From Lentinus brumalis (lineage: Eukaryota > Basidiomycota > Agaricomycetes > Polyporales > Polyporaceae): a stretch of 64,000 nt of DNA. The stretch is taken from NCBI GenBank assembly GCA_001792895.1, contig MARA01000002.1:1054001-1118000 (forward strand), in the 5' to 3' direction. Both the position numbers and the translations under genes were made by a program. Below the pieces are notes generated by a model. It was not told the DNA's origin. It saw nothing but the letters and a program-made list of their open reading frames with translations, and ran no database searches. This document shows positions 40,839-53,116 of the stretch, in pieces (the stretch's first letter is position 1; the number at the start of each line of letters is the position of its first letter).

Positions 40839-43800
40839 TCATGGCTCACTACTGTCTCTTGAGCCCAGGCTCGTGCTGTCTGTCCGTGAGGAACCCGTCG
40901 TCTGGCCAGCGAGGTCAGCGACCCCGCGCGCAAAGGGATAAAAACGAAATCAACTCACGGCGTCCAAAGACTCAACGCTGTTCTTCCCGCTATGGCTCTT
41001 CCGCCGGAACAAGCTGATCGCCCGCTTGCGCATGCCCTCCCGCTTCGGTCCAATCGTCGCGTCGTCGATCGACTCCGGCTCTGCGGTCAAGAACGGCGGA
41101 TCCGACAGCGCCGACGAGATCCGTGGCTGCTCTCTCGACTTGCGCGGCGCGTCCTGCGACTTGCGCAACGCGTCGGTAGAGCCTGACCGCGGTGGTTTCC
41201 TGAGGAGCTTCGGCGTGCTAGGGCGGCTCGGCCGCTCGTGATTCGCCTCCTTCTTGCTCGCAATCCACTTCGTCTTCGTGATCAGCTCGCGGGCGACGGG
41301 CAAGACGGGCACAAGAGGCTGCTGGAAGGCAACCTTCACCCAGCCGCGCCAGTTGCGCCCAGAGGGAATAAACTGGTCGACCAGCTCTTCAAACTAGACG
41401 TCCCCTGGTCAGATGTGTTTGTTGACTTAAATCATCTCACTCACACTCCAGGTCTGGTTGCGATACTCGAGGTCCCGCGTCCGTATGCGCGCATCACGGC
41501 AGAGGAACGAGTCCTCCTTCGCAATGCTCAGCAAGAGATGCAAACTGCCACGCCCGGTCAACCGACGTCTTGAATGAGTTCTACCGTGGTACTCACCTCG
41601 CCACCTTGACCCTGACGAACGTCTTCTGTGACGCCCTCGTCTTCATCTCCGCCGCATCGTCCGTCTCCTGGCTCCGCCCAAGCGTCATCGACCGTCCCGT
41701 CGACAACAACGGCTTCGACAACGCCAACGAGTTCGCCCTCAGCGACGACGACGAGTTCGTCCGGTGTATCCTCGGCACCTGCAGCGAGTCCTGCCGCGAG
41801 TTCCGCAGGTCCGTGAACGAGCGCGACGTGCCCAGCCGGCGGAGCGCAGGTTTCGGCGGCGCGAGCCGGTTCGCGTCGAGCGACTTGCGCGGGGGCAGGT
41901 CGAACGACGCGTGCCGCGGGGAGTCCGTATACATGAACGCGGGGAGTTCCCCGGACTTGCTCGCATCGGAGGTGTTGGCGATGTCATCGGGGATGCTGAA
42001 CGGCTCGGTTTCGGCGCCCTCTTGCTGGCGTTTCCGCCGTGCCGGCCACAGGTACTCCATGATCTTGCGCCCAACACGGATGTCGATCTGGAGGCGCATA
42101 GGGTGGAAGGACAGGTCGAAGTCCTCGTAAATGGTGATGCCGCCCACTGGTGGTAGCACGACCCAGTGCGCAAGGAGGAAGAGCTTGCGCTTCACCAAGG
42201 GGTGCGTCGAGGGCTCGTCGTACTTGGACAGGATCTCGGTCCATTCCGCGTCCGCTGCACCATCGAACGCCTGCAGGTCTCCGACAGCTAGGTTGTTCAC
42301 TGTGGAACTGTCCCGGCGGCTGAGCCAATAGAAGTCAGTGTCCCTTACAGCAAGCTTGGCCAAGAGTTGGCCTTGCTGGTCCAACATGCGCCACGAGACC
42401 TCCTCAGAAGACGCGTGCAGAAGCAACGCGGACCTCTGGTCGGACTCGTTGTTGGCCTTGTCCTGGGCCAGCTTGATCGCATCAAAGATCAAGTTCAGTT
42501 CTTCGACCAGGAGCAGGATGTGTGCGTCGATCTTGAGCAGCTCCACGCGTCCTGGGTTCCCAAACCCGTGAAGCTTCTGCTCCGCGTCGTACTTGGTCTC
42601 GAGAGCTTGCCGGAGGCGCTGCTGCATGTTCGCCACCACATCGGACGCGGAAGACAGGTTCGTGAAATCGTAGCTGAACAGCAGACCCTCCAGCTTCTCC
42701 GCGCGGGTCTTGTGCGCCGCATCCGTGAACAGGACGAGGTTCGTCACGATGTTCGAGATCGCTTGGCAGTGGCGGTCGTTCGCGGAGACCGTGAAGCGTG
42801 GGACGTGCAGCCGGACAAGGTCGGTCTGGTTCTGCAGATGCGCGTGGTGATGCTTGCTCGTCTTGGCTACAGAGGTGACTTCGTTGCGCAGCCGGAGGCG
42901 GTTGAACTTGTCGTACTGGAAGGTCGCGTCCGTCTGCGGCACGAGGCGATCGAAATCGCTGTTGTCTGCTCGCAAGTCGATCAGGACCTCGAGAGGGACG
43001 TAGTCCTTGCCGGACGTGTTTGTCGCCGATGGGGAAAATGTCTGCAGGCCAGTGAGCCACGCAAAGTTCCTGAGCAGGCAAGGCGTTAGTTGGAGCACAA
43101 GCGTTGACATCATTCGCGCACCTGTTCATGACCTTCCCGCTCACGGGATCGTTCGCATTGGCATCATCCATGATCGAGAATGTCTTCAGCTTGCCCTGCA
43201 CAGCAGCGAGCACGCAAACGGATTCGCTGTCTTCGGTGCTCCTCAGCACGATCTGTGGCTTCAGCAGCAGACAGAAATGCCCCTTCCTCGCAGAGACACC
43301 CTCAGCCCATCCGTACAGTGGATCGACAGCCGAGGGGAGCTTCGATACAGTCTGCGGCTGGAAGTCGACGGAAGGTGCAGCCCCAGCATCCCCGACCAAG
43401 AGTTTCTTGACCGCTGCCGCCGCCGCCTGAGCGCTGGCAGCAGGACCCTTGTGCGCCTCAGTCTCTGTCTCGCGATGGAACTCTGTCACAGCAGCTTGTG
43501 CTTGATCCCGGATGAATTTCACCGCACTGTGGATGCGCATCAATACAGATCGCTCTCAGCTTCAGTGAATTACTCACCGCTGAGCCATATGATACTCAAA
43601 CCCTCTCCGCGATCGCGAGCAATAGTAGTACTGCATCAGTATCTAGATAGAGCAAAATCAGCTACCACTCTGGTGTTTTCCCGAACGGAACCTACATCTC
43701 GAATGGCATTGTCCATGATGATGTGCGGCGAATGCACCTGGTAGACGTTGTCGAACCCCGCCCATTCCTCCGGAGCCACCAGGTCGTTAGGCATGTAGTA

Positions 43801-46800
43801 AGTGGAGTTGCGGGACCTCGCGGTGCCCTTCGAAGCCTTATCAACTTGCTCAAGCTGCGAGATGTAGTTCTGAAGCAAGGTGATCATCCGCGGGAGATCG
43901 TTCGTAGCGCGTCGTTTCTGCTCGAGTTGAAGTCAACAACGAGCTTGTCATCATGACAGCGCCACACTCACTGCATCCCCATTTTGGTGAAGATGATCGT
44001 CCTCCTGGGCCTTCTGGCGTAGCCGCTCAATGCGAGCGGATGCCAACTCCATCTGTATCTTCGGAATAGCTACGAGAGGCTTAACGTGGGTGGTGAAGAA
44101 TATGCAAGTTCTACTCACAAGGCTCCTTTCCGATAAAGCAGACATGACTATCTTCTGAACCGAACTTGCTTCGCGCCAATGGCTTGTCAGACATGCCGAA
44201 GTCGTCATCGTCAGTCCGCTTGAAGTAGTTGAATCGTGGACATGAGGCTGTCGGAAGGAGGTACACCTCAGTCTCTGCCGGCGCCTCGATCTCGTTAACC
44301 GCGAAATCATCCATGTCGACCCAGTGGGACTGCAGGTCGATCGGCGTGAGCTTGTTTCTTGTCCGATAGCTGCTGCCTGTGGGCGAGAAATCCAGAGGTG
44401 TGCATTGCTTCAGCGGATCAGAGAAGACGGCAAGCATAGTACGCAGGTCAAGCCCCTTGAGGGCGACCTCAACGGCGTAGAATGGCTTATGATGAATGAT
44501 CTTCGTGCCACCCTTGGTTGCCTCCGTGGTCTCGGTGTCTCGTTGATGCATATCCGCGTGGAAATCTTCAATCAAAGCCTTGACGCCGACGTAGGGCGTA
44601 ACTCCGTCCGCCCAGGCATCTTGCGAGTCGTCGACGTAGACGTGAGAGATGAAGATTTGAGACACAACAACGAGGTACTTGAGAGTAGCGAGATGCTGTC
44701 CGAGCTTGGGAGATATTGGTCGTTTGCGAGGGTAAAGTTGGCCCTGGCGAATTGGTAGCGAGAGGGCTCCATTGAAGAGATGCCACCATGACCAGAAGTG
44801 GGCGAAGACTTCTGGGGAAAGATGCAAGCTGCTCGGCTGGAGATGCGCCGTCTTTCGTCGAAGGCCTGATGTCAGAGATATCGACATGTGGATGAAGTCG
44901 GATCGGAACCCGTTATACGAATCGTGCTCAGACTTTGAGACAAAAGGATGTTAGTAGCCGGAAGAATTGCTCGAAATGATGATTGACCTTGATCTCTGGG
45001 ATCGAGTCTTTCCATTCGAGCTTGACATCGTAGTGAGGCTTGAAGTCGAACAACCGACACTGGCGATCGAAAGGCTTTCCAGAGCACCGACCGCACTCCG
45101 GACCGCAAGCTCGCTCCAGGACAAAGCCTACCCCAAAGCATACGCCAGAACGGAACTTGGCGCAGATGGTCTGAGCCCGCCTACTATCCTCGTTGGCTCT
45201 GTCAGCGTCTTCGCCGTATGAACTCTCAATGCTAGAACAGAATGATGATATCAACGGCAGTTCGCCCATTGCAGGGGAAATCTCACTTGGGTATGATCAC
45301 CAGCATCGAGTCACTGACCACCTGGATCAGTTCCTTGGCCTCGTTTGGTTGTCCGATTAGCAACTGTGGATTGCCCTTCCAGCACAGTGCAAAACCAGCT
45401 CCGTGGCCACGTATCTCGTATGGATCGCGAGAACCTTTCATATGCAGGTGGACTTCACCCCTAAAAAGAACCTTCAACCGCCAATGGAATACAAGCCTCA
45501 ACTGTTCATGAGGAATCAGTCGCGCGGTCCTGAAAGAGAGAATGGGCAAAATCACCTTGTCCCAGAAGCCAATTGCCGGAGAACTGTCGCGCGGAGCGTG
45601 CGACAACGTGTCAATCACCCTCATGAGCTCTTGTGTGGCAAAGCCATAGCTCACGCCCCATGAGAAGTCCGTGATGCCGTCCGTCATGACGCGAATGGTC
45701 GGCCTAGCATAAGATTTGACAGGCATGATCGTCTTCGGTATGCGAACGGACAACCGAGATGCTCCAAGCATGCCGCTGTCCGCCTTGACGATCTCGCACG
45801 GGACCCACTCGACCGATTTGTCAGTCCCCATCTCTTCCGCAATAACGACATCGCTGTCGAACTCCAAGCCCGCGTGTAAGCCCTTAGAATCGGGGGTATG
45901 TGGAGCAATGGTAGGGGGTATTCGCGGAACGTCAGACGGAGGGATGCGACTGTGAAGTGGATATGCATGGGGACAAGGAGGGAGAAGGCAGTGTCGCGAG
46001 GTAGACCTTGACCGGCTTCGTGCAAGAAGTCAGGAATGGTCGTGTAGGGGAAGGAGGGTGGCGTGACAGAGAGCGACAGCAGGTTGAAAGTCAAGCGAAC
46101 AAGCGGTGGGACAGGTGGTATCGGGTTGAGCGTGACCATATCACCATCGAGGTACAGCGGTATGCGCAGCGAGCCAGCTGGTGCCTGTAAGTGAGCTTCT
46201 TCTCGCTCCGTCTGACGCACGCGGGCTTGCTGTAGTGCGGCCCTCCACGCTACCCCGTGAACTTGGTCGAGACGGTTACGAGCGTCCATGACAGACACGG
46301 TGTGTTTCGAGGAGAACTGGAAGTCCGTTTCTGTGTTTCCCAATGACGCAGAGGAAGGTGCTGGCTTTGGGGAAGTGATAGTGGCCACCTTTGCCATGAA
46401 GGCTTCCTCACGCTCCTGGCGGACCTTGGCTGCGCCGAACCCCGTTCTCCAGATGAGTCCCAACCTGGCCTCTAGGCTCTCATCGGCAGCCTCGACCACG
46501 AAGCGTCCCAGGTCTATATGAATGTTAGGTATCCGCTTAGCATCCTCCTCTGACGGAGGTGGTGGGTCGCTGTATGTTCCTTCAGCGACCATACGAGTGA
46601 GATGCTTGACACTCTTCATGGTCAGGTTGATGTCGAGAATGAGGTCGGCCAGCACGAAGTCAAACGGGATCCGCAGACGACCACTGTCTCCCTTGATCTT
46701 GATGGCAAGAGGGGATGCATCGGGGCTGAGCTCAACGCGCCAACGGGGCAGTCGAACCAGTTCCTCCCACTCGTCCCTCGGAGTTCCATCCCGAGTGATG

Positions 46801-49800
46801 GGAGCGTTGACACCTGCAAGAATATGATCCCACTGCACGACGACCTTGCGATCGTCTGTCATGTGGCAGGAAAGAGACGACAGGCGCACGAACATCTTGC
46901 TGGAGAGTGGGAAGCCCCAGAGGAGCTGAAAACGCTCGAGATGACATCGGACTGCAAGCCGCAGGGTGGGCGGGGGTCCTCGCTCGGAGGGAGTCGATTT
47001 GGGAGGCCGTAAAGGTGATAGAGATCGGATGGTGTGTACTGCAAGCAAGATGTTGTAGATTTGTGCAAGATGCATAACTGCTCGGACGCTCGGAATTGAT
47101 ATTTCGACAAGGCAGTGGTCCACAGTGTTCGGGAGCGGGAGGCCGTTCGGTCGCACGCCCGAAACGACCACATCCACGTTGACATTATCGATGTGCAGGA
47201 ACTCCAGTGACCGATGATGGACGCTGCTGTCTCCGACGCCGTAGGGATCGTCAGCTGCAAAAGGAGTCGCCAATGCGTCTCTCAAGACGATCTCCCAGAT
47301 AGCGACCTGGATCAACGCGCGGGAACTCTCGGCAGAGGAGGAGATGCCTGGCTCTGTTACTGAGTGGAGAACCTGTTCCACAGGAAGAGACAACTTTGAG
47401 CGTTGATCCCCTCGTGCCACGACGCCCCACATCCTGGAACAGTGGATCGGACGGAGGGCGCTATAGCTGACCGAGAAGCCCATACGGCAAGCGAGACCAC
47501 GAGAGATGTTGAGAGTGTCTTCAGGCGCGAGATCTGGCGAGGTCATGAAGACCATGAAGCGGCCAACCGACACGGAACTGACAAGACCGAACGGTAGCCT
47601 GTCCAACAGGCGATGAGATGGCTTGGGCGATTGAGGCTTTGAGTGACCAGTCGTGCGCGCAAGGATGCACGAGAGAGCCTTGATGACATCCTGTTGCCAA
47701 AGCTGGATGGAGATGTCTTCGGTGGCACATTGACAGTTAGTGTAGATGGAAGAGACGTCGATAGACACAACTCCGCCCACGTCGTCACAAAACTCGCCAA
47801 GACCATGTCCGGTACCGCCGATGTGGATGGTGTCGACCTGGATGACGGTCTCGTTCGGGTAGGATGCTGCAGGGAAGCTCTGCGGATGGGCACCACGCAT
47901 GTGAGCATCAGGACCAAACCAGACGTCTGCATACGTCCGGTTCACGACAAGCCCATAGCGGAAGTGCATATCCAAGCCGGAATAATCGCGTTCTACGTTG
48001 CCGTAGCAGCTATCGGGCCGGGAGATGAAGTTGGAATCCATCGAGCCGGAGATACCGCTCGTTCTCGCCTCAATGACGAATGGTTCCTGATCGTCGGCAC
48101 TGGTGGGCGAGATGAGACGCAGGGAGACATCACCGACATGGAGGCCGAAAGCTACCCGAGGCACGGGACTGACCAAAGGTGGGAGAAGGGGCTGGCCATG
48201 AATAGTCTTCTCTACGGACTCCCGGGGTCGTTCTCTACGTGCAAGCTTTTCAAGCATATCCAAGCGGTCCGTGACCTCTATGGCATCCAGGGAGATGTTG
48301 GAGACGAGTAGCTGGGCGTTGGGGTCGCCTGCAAGGAAGGTCGTTCCGCGCAGCCATGGGGACGGCCACTGTGATATCAGCGAGTCCCATTGGAATGACT
48401 TGAGAGTAACGACTCGCAAGTGATCCATGAGCTCTCCAACACCGTTCCTGTCCAGCGTGAACTGCTGCGCGACGAAGACAACAGAATACGCTTTCGAGTC
48501 CGTGCTGGCGCCATTACCAGTACCCAACCATCTCTGGTGGATCTCACCCCGCCCTGGGAAACTGAGTCCAGCGTTCAGGGCGACCCCCTGGAGTGTAGCG
48601 TAGAGAACTGCAGGTCCACCTTCGAGAAGCGCCGATGGCTGATAACTGGCGGTAACGCGTGCGACCTTGACTTCGATGTCTTTGATCCAGGAGACGTACG
48701 GGAGATGTTTCTACAATTCCACATGAGCACGCACGCAATAATGATCCCGGGACACTTACCGCAGTGACACGAGGTGGATGTTTGATGTCTAGAGAATGTT
48801 TCGTAGCCCATCTCCAACGCATGGAGGCCTTCCAAATTGCTGAGCAACGACCCGGATAACACATGTATTGATGACAAGACTACTTACAGAAAGAGCACCC
48901 ATGAACGGAGATACTGGCGACAGCGGGGACCCCCAGACACCGGACGCTTGCGACGACGCGGTCGGTGGGTTGTTCAGTCCAGTGGCCTCGAGAATCTCCT
49001 CTCGCGTGCTAACCCCATCACTTCGGCACTCCTTCATGGCCTTGAGCAACTTCTGCATGACATCTAGTTGCAAGTTGACCTTGCCGAAATCCAACGAAAT
49101 TGCAAAACTATGGGGTTCAACGCCCTGGTGTGGATTAAGGCGTGCACCGACTGAGAATGTGATTCCAGGCACGTCCAAGAAGTAGTGCCCTCTGTGGCTG
49201 CCTGCAAACACATGAACAAACGTCATAGAGCCATGAAATGCGACGCACCCGCAAATAACTCGCTGTTCTTGTCGACGTGACCTGAGACAGCGGTTATATG
49301 TAGCGTCACCGATGCAGCGACCTGAGTTGCACCCCAGGCGCGGTCCCAAGTCCGCCGGAAGCTGTCCCGGACCCTCGCGTTCCAGTCAGCGACGCTCGCA
49401 AAGCGTTTATGGGCAACACGATGCTTCGAATCCTCTGCAGATACAACGCTAGGGAGGTATGCGAGTGTTACGGAGGTGTTGAGCTTCGCGTATCCCGCAG
49501 AGAACCTGATCCCAGGGATATCGGCGAGGGACACAGAGGCGGAGTCGAGCTCGAAGTCCAGGCCATTCGTCACCGCGGGTAGTGCGCGAATGGCCAGACG
49601 GAGTGTTGCGACGAAGAAGGTCCTCACCGCAGGGCGACAGTATGGCTCCAATGTGGTGTAGCCTAGGGCAAATAGGGAGTACACGGCCCTCCACAGGCGA
49701 CGTGCTAGGCGCGACGGGGTGGGGTGAGGGCGCATACACGACCGCTGTCGCTGTCGCGAATTGGACCGTCCATCCAACTCGAGTGACAGACCCTGCACTT

Positions 49801-50107
49801 GTATAGAGAAACGGGTTGCCGTACCGGAAGAAGGCTTGTGGTACGAGATTCCTATGCGGTCCACCGTCCACGTCCCACTACCAGCCTTGAAGTACACTCC
49901 TCTGATCGAGCGCAAGCTTATGCTCCGTACGCGCAGACGGCGTGAGACGAGCCTGACCACGGCGGGGCCGATGTATGTCCGGAAGAGTAGGGATAGTGTG
50001 AGGAATCGGACGACCCATATGAGCAGTATCGACCACAGCGTGAAGTCATCTAGAGGTCGCAGCAGAAGCGCATGAAGAAGGAATTCGGCTGCTGAAAACA
50101 CACGCAT
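40839..50107 (-). CDS. FMP27: FMP27/Hobbit (BLTP2-type) bridge-like lipid transfer protein
   Basis: About 2862 aa once repaired, the largest gene here. Fourteen exons: 49249-50107, 48888-49201, 48760-48828, 45287-48710, 44988-45231, 44119-44932, 43972-44069, 43696-43920, 43578-43642, 43122-43526, 41597-43069, 41445-41544, 40959-41393, 40839-40901. The N-terminal hydrophobic anchor (residues about 8-50) leads into the chorein-like RSISLRSIRGVYFKAG. Conserved later marks are YNGFRSDFIHMSISL, LQYYYCSRSRRGFEYHMA and the C-terminal block SFDLPPRKS to LEYRNQTWS. Family members (SABRE/KIP/Hobbit/FMP27) form a hydrophobic groove moving phospholipids at ER contact sites. Exon 4 needs one extra C at 45892-45896 (G run on the + strand). 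The intron 2 acceptor is inferred from phase and is the least certain junction. Confidence 0.85.
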
Positions 50108-50615
50108 GTATTGGTACTTCGTCCGAAGTATAAGGGATTTGCCAGAGACCAGCGAAGGAGGCTAGGCGGTGTAGTGTGGGGTCGTCGAGGAGGAAGGAAT
50201 GTGATCGTTATTGGGCACGAGCAAAGTGCATGTAGTTGGGAGGTCGTGTACGCGAGCTGGCCTGGAGAGGATGGCCACGTCGTAGAGGACTGTGCATGAA
50301 TTTGTTGGGGCGAGGCGTGCGCCAGGAGTTTGCGATGCGCCCGCGAGCCCATTCCGGGCGCATCGGGCAGTGGCGGCCACGTGCACTGGTCCATTCCGCG
50401 GGCCGCCCCCTCCCGGGCTGGGGATCGCGCGTTGACTTCGTGTTTGTCCTTCACGACGGACTTCAAAGTCTAGCATAGCTAGGGCCTCAAGGTGTGCACA
50501 GTGCACGTACGGTGTATCACAACGCAACAGCAGAACATAGCGGTATACAGCAAACTTAGACAACATTCGGGAACTAAGTAAGTACCAGTGATGGCAACCA
50601 ATCCGAAGATGCGCC
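50108..50615. promoter_or_regulatory. Region between DPB2 3' end and FMP27 start
   Basis: About 510 bp, both neighbours on the - strand. It holds the FMP27 promoter and DPB2 terminator. A CCCGCGGAATGGACC-like GC-rich patch near 50385-50430 is the only notable composition. No gene seen. Confidence 0.45.
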
Positions 50616-52744
50616 TCAGTTTTCCTCAAGATCCAAGTCCAAAACACTACAGATTACAGTCAGTAGGCATCACATATGCATCATGATCACCCCATACCAT
50701 TCTTCAGACTCCCGTCTTGCCGGGGCATACGCAGAGAACGTATAGGAATTGCCAACAAACCGTCCAGGATTGAACACATGGCATCCCTCATATGTCATCT
50801 GATATCGGTCGTACTTGTCGGCGAGGACGACCTAGAAAAATTCTCGTGAGAAAGGGAAGAAGAAGAAGTTCGGGTTCATACCGCTGTTGGGAGGGGATAT
50901 AGCCGGAGAGCATGGTCATAGTCGGAGAGCGTGGGTTGTATTGATATCGTAACCGGCATAAGGTGGCTCTGGTCCAAGATAGTCTGTACCAGCTATATCC
51001 ACAATGCCAATGAGTTTAACGACACGCTTCATCAATCTGGAACTTACGTATCGCTTCAGGTCGTCGTTCTTGACGTCGGGCTTTACGCCAACAAGGTTTC
51101 TAAGCATCCGGGACATTAAATCCTCCCTGAAGATAACAATTTCTTGCTCGAAGAACTTGATGCGGCACGGATTCGTCGCGAAATGGACATTGGGGACGCG
51201 GCTCCGCATTCGCGATAGAAACGAGGGGAGAAGCTGTTTTCGGGGGAGGACCGAATTGACAGTCACATCCAGCGGTCCTGGAACAAGGATGAAGTGTGTG
51301 GTTCGAGCGATGAGCGAATAGCTCGCTATAAGGTCTGCAAGGGTGTCGAAGTTGTCTGCACATGGTCTGAGTATGCTTCAACAAGCGGAAGGTCACGGAC
51401 TCACCCTGGTATTTGCGAAGCTCCCGGCCATTCCCTTGTGGGATGCCTGTGCTCGTGAAGTTGCCACATAATACGATTACCTTCGGAATGAAGCTGTTCT
51501 CCATGCAATTGTCGAACATCTTCCGCAAACCAAGCAACGTATCGGGTCGGTCTAACCACACGTCGGAAAGCACGAAGAATCTCAGATCTGGTAGCTCGAG
51601 TTGTACTCGATTAGCGAATTGTTTCTGGCGATCTGTCAGTTCAGCGGTGCCAGGAATAGGGAGTTGCTTACATCCTCGAGCAATGTGGTTGCTCCCTTGC
51701 CGAGGAAGTCGACGTGGCCAAATAATGAACGTGCTGCCTCTCGATTCTCACATGGAGGATGACCGATGGCGATTACGAGCAGCGTAGCCTCCTCGGTATA
51801 GTCACCCTCGACGAGAGCGAAGCATCCCTCGGTAAACAAGCCCTCGCTTGGCTGGTCCTGTCGGAGACAGTTAAGATCATTCGGTATCCATGACGAGACG
51901 AGCTTACAAGCTGCGAGAAGTCAAGTTCTACAGAACCATCCTGGTCCTCAAGACACAGCTTTCCTTCCATAGAGTGCGCGAGCATGCCAAAGAGCAAAAA
52001 GCGATCCCCTGCGCGACCGAGCAGCTGTTTCGTTGACCTCAACTGGATGAAGTGTCAGCAATAACACAGGTAGTCATGCGAGCCAAGGAACGCTCACAGT
52101 CAATAGGTTCTCCCGGTCTTTCGAAGGTAATGTTGATGGCGAAAAGTGGTCGTTTCGCAGTATGCATTGCTTGATGACGTTTAGTCGGTTACGCATGGCC
52201 ATGATCCTCGAGTCCGCGGATCCAGAAGAAGTCAGAGACCATGGTGCTCTGACCAACAATGTCAGTAACTCGTGGATGTGGAGTCACAAGGGAGTAACGA
52301 CCTCTCGAAAGTGCTGCGCTCCGTGGACCAGTTCCAGAGAGGCATCTCAAATGCATCTATCACAAAAAGATGGCTTTCCGGGTCGAGTTGGGCCTGACCT
52401 TGTTCGCCTTCATCCTCGCCATTTTGGAAGGTCTCGTAGACCCGTTGCAGGACATCGAGGGAAACCTTCATCTGTGCGTCTGGAGCAGGTCAGAAAGCCC
52501 CAGGCAATTGAGAGCGCGGCGGTACCATCTTGCTTGTTGTATTCTTTGGCCATCCACTCGATGGAGAACTCAACTTCCTCGTCGTTGATCTCGTGGCGGT
52601 CGAGGAGTTCCTCCAGGAACTCTAGCGAATCGGGCCCAAGAGAGTGTCCATATTTCCTGAACACCTAGTTTCACGTCAGCTAACTTGTCCTGCCGAGTGT
52701 GGTGGCACTGCTACCTTGATGATGACCTGCCTCCGGTCCCCCAT
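50616..52744 (-). CDS. DPB2: DNA polymerase epsilon subunit B
   Basis: Second subunit of the leading-strand replicase, 540 aa, nuclear. Eleven exons: 52715-52744, 52526-52664, 52302-52479, 52098-52248, 51908-52042, 51672-51857, 51405-51624, 51048-51355, 50882-50992, 50698-50831, 50616-50646; first and last are 30 and 31 nt. The N-terminal helical domain holds [16 protein letters not shown] and [11 protein letters not shown]. Then [47 protein letters not shown] (OB fold) and the inactive phosphodiesterase domain ([54 protein letters not shown]). The C-terminus ends acidic, [16 protein letters not shown] on the gene strand lies about 89 bp before the ATG. Confidence 0.93.
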
Positions 52745-53116
52745 GGTGGTTGGGTCGGATGGTTTGAAAGTACCAGAGCGAGTGCCTCTGGGGTGATAAT
52801 GCCGATGAGAAGGGCCTGCCACTCGAACGGGCTTATATACGGCAGAGTCGATGGGTGTGCGCGGGGGGGGGGGGGGGCGGGCGGTGGTCTCGTGGTTGTC
52901 GCGATCGCGGAAAGAGGAGGAAAGACGCGTCGACGCGACGCGATTGTGACCGTGATGCATGCATTGCGTAACGCGACGCGTCAGATTGCCCGATCAGGAT
53001 GTGCTCGCTACCCCGCCGGCTCGTGCGCCGGAGCTCTCTCTCTTCCCTACCCGTCCTGACATACTGCGTACATTCGTCTTACTTTGAGAACTTGACAGTT
53101 CTGTTGAGTACACACA
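52745..53116. promoter_or_regulatory. Divergent promoter region, DPB2 and UPF0183 gene
   Basis: 372 bp between head-to-head start codons. It contains a TATATAA for the - strand at 52833-52839 and an uninterrupted run of 15 G at 52863-52877. Short GACGCG-type motifs near 52924-52983 (ACGCGTCGACGCGACGCG, GACGCGTC) include MluI cell-cycle box-like ACGCGT sequences, which in yeasts control replication genes; this fits DPB2 but is inference. Confidence 0.5.

Noticed and set aside
42367..43089. 240-codon + strand ORF inside FMP27
   Set aside because: Antisense to a conserved FMP27 exon whose protein is clearly the real product.
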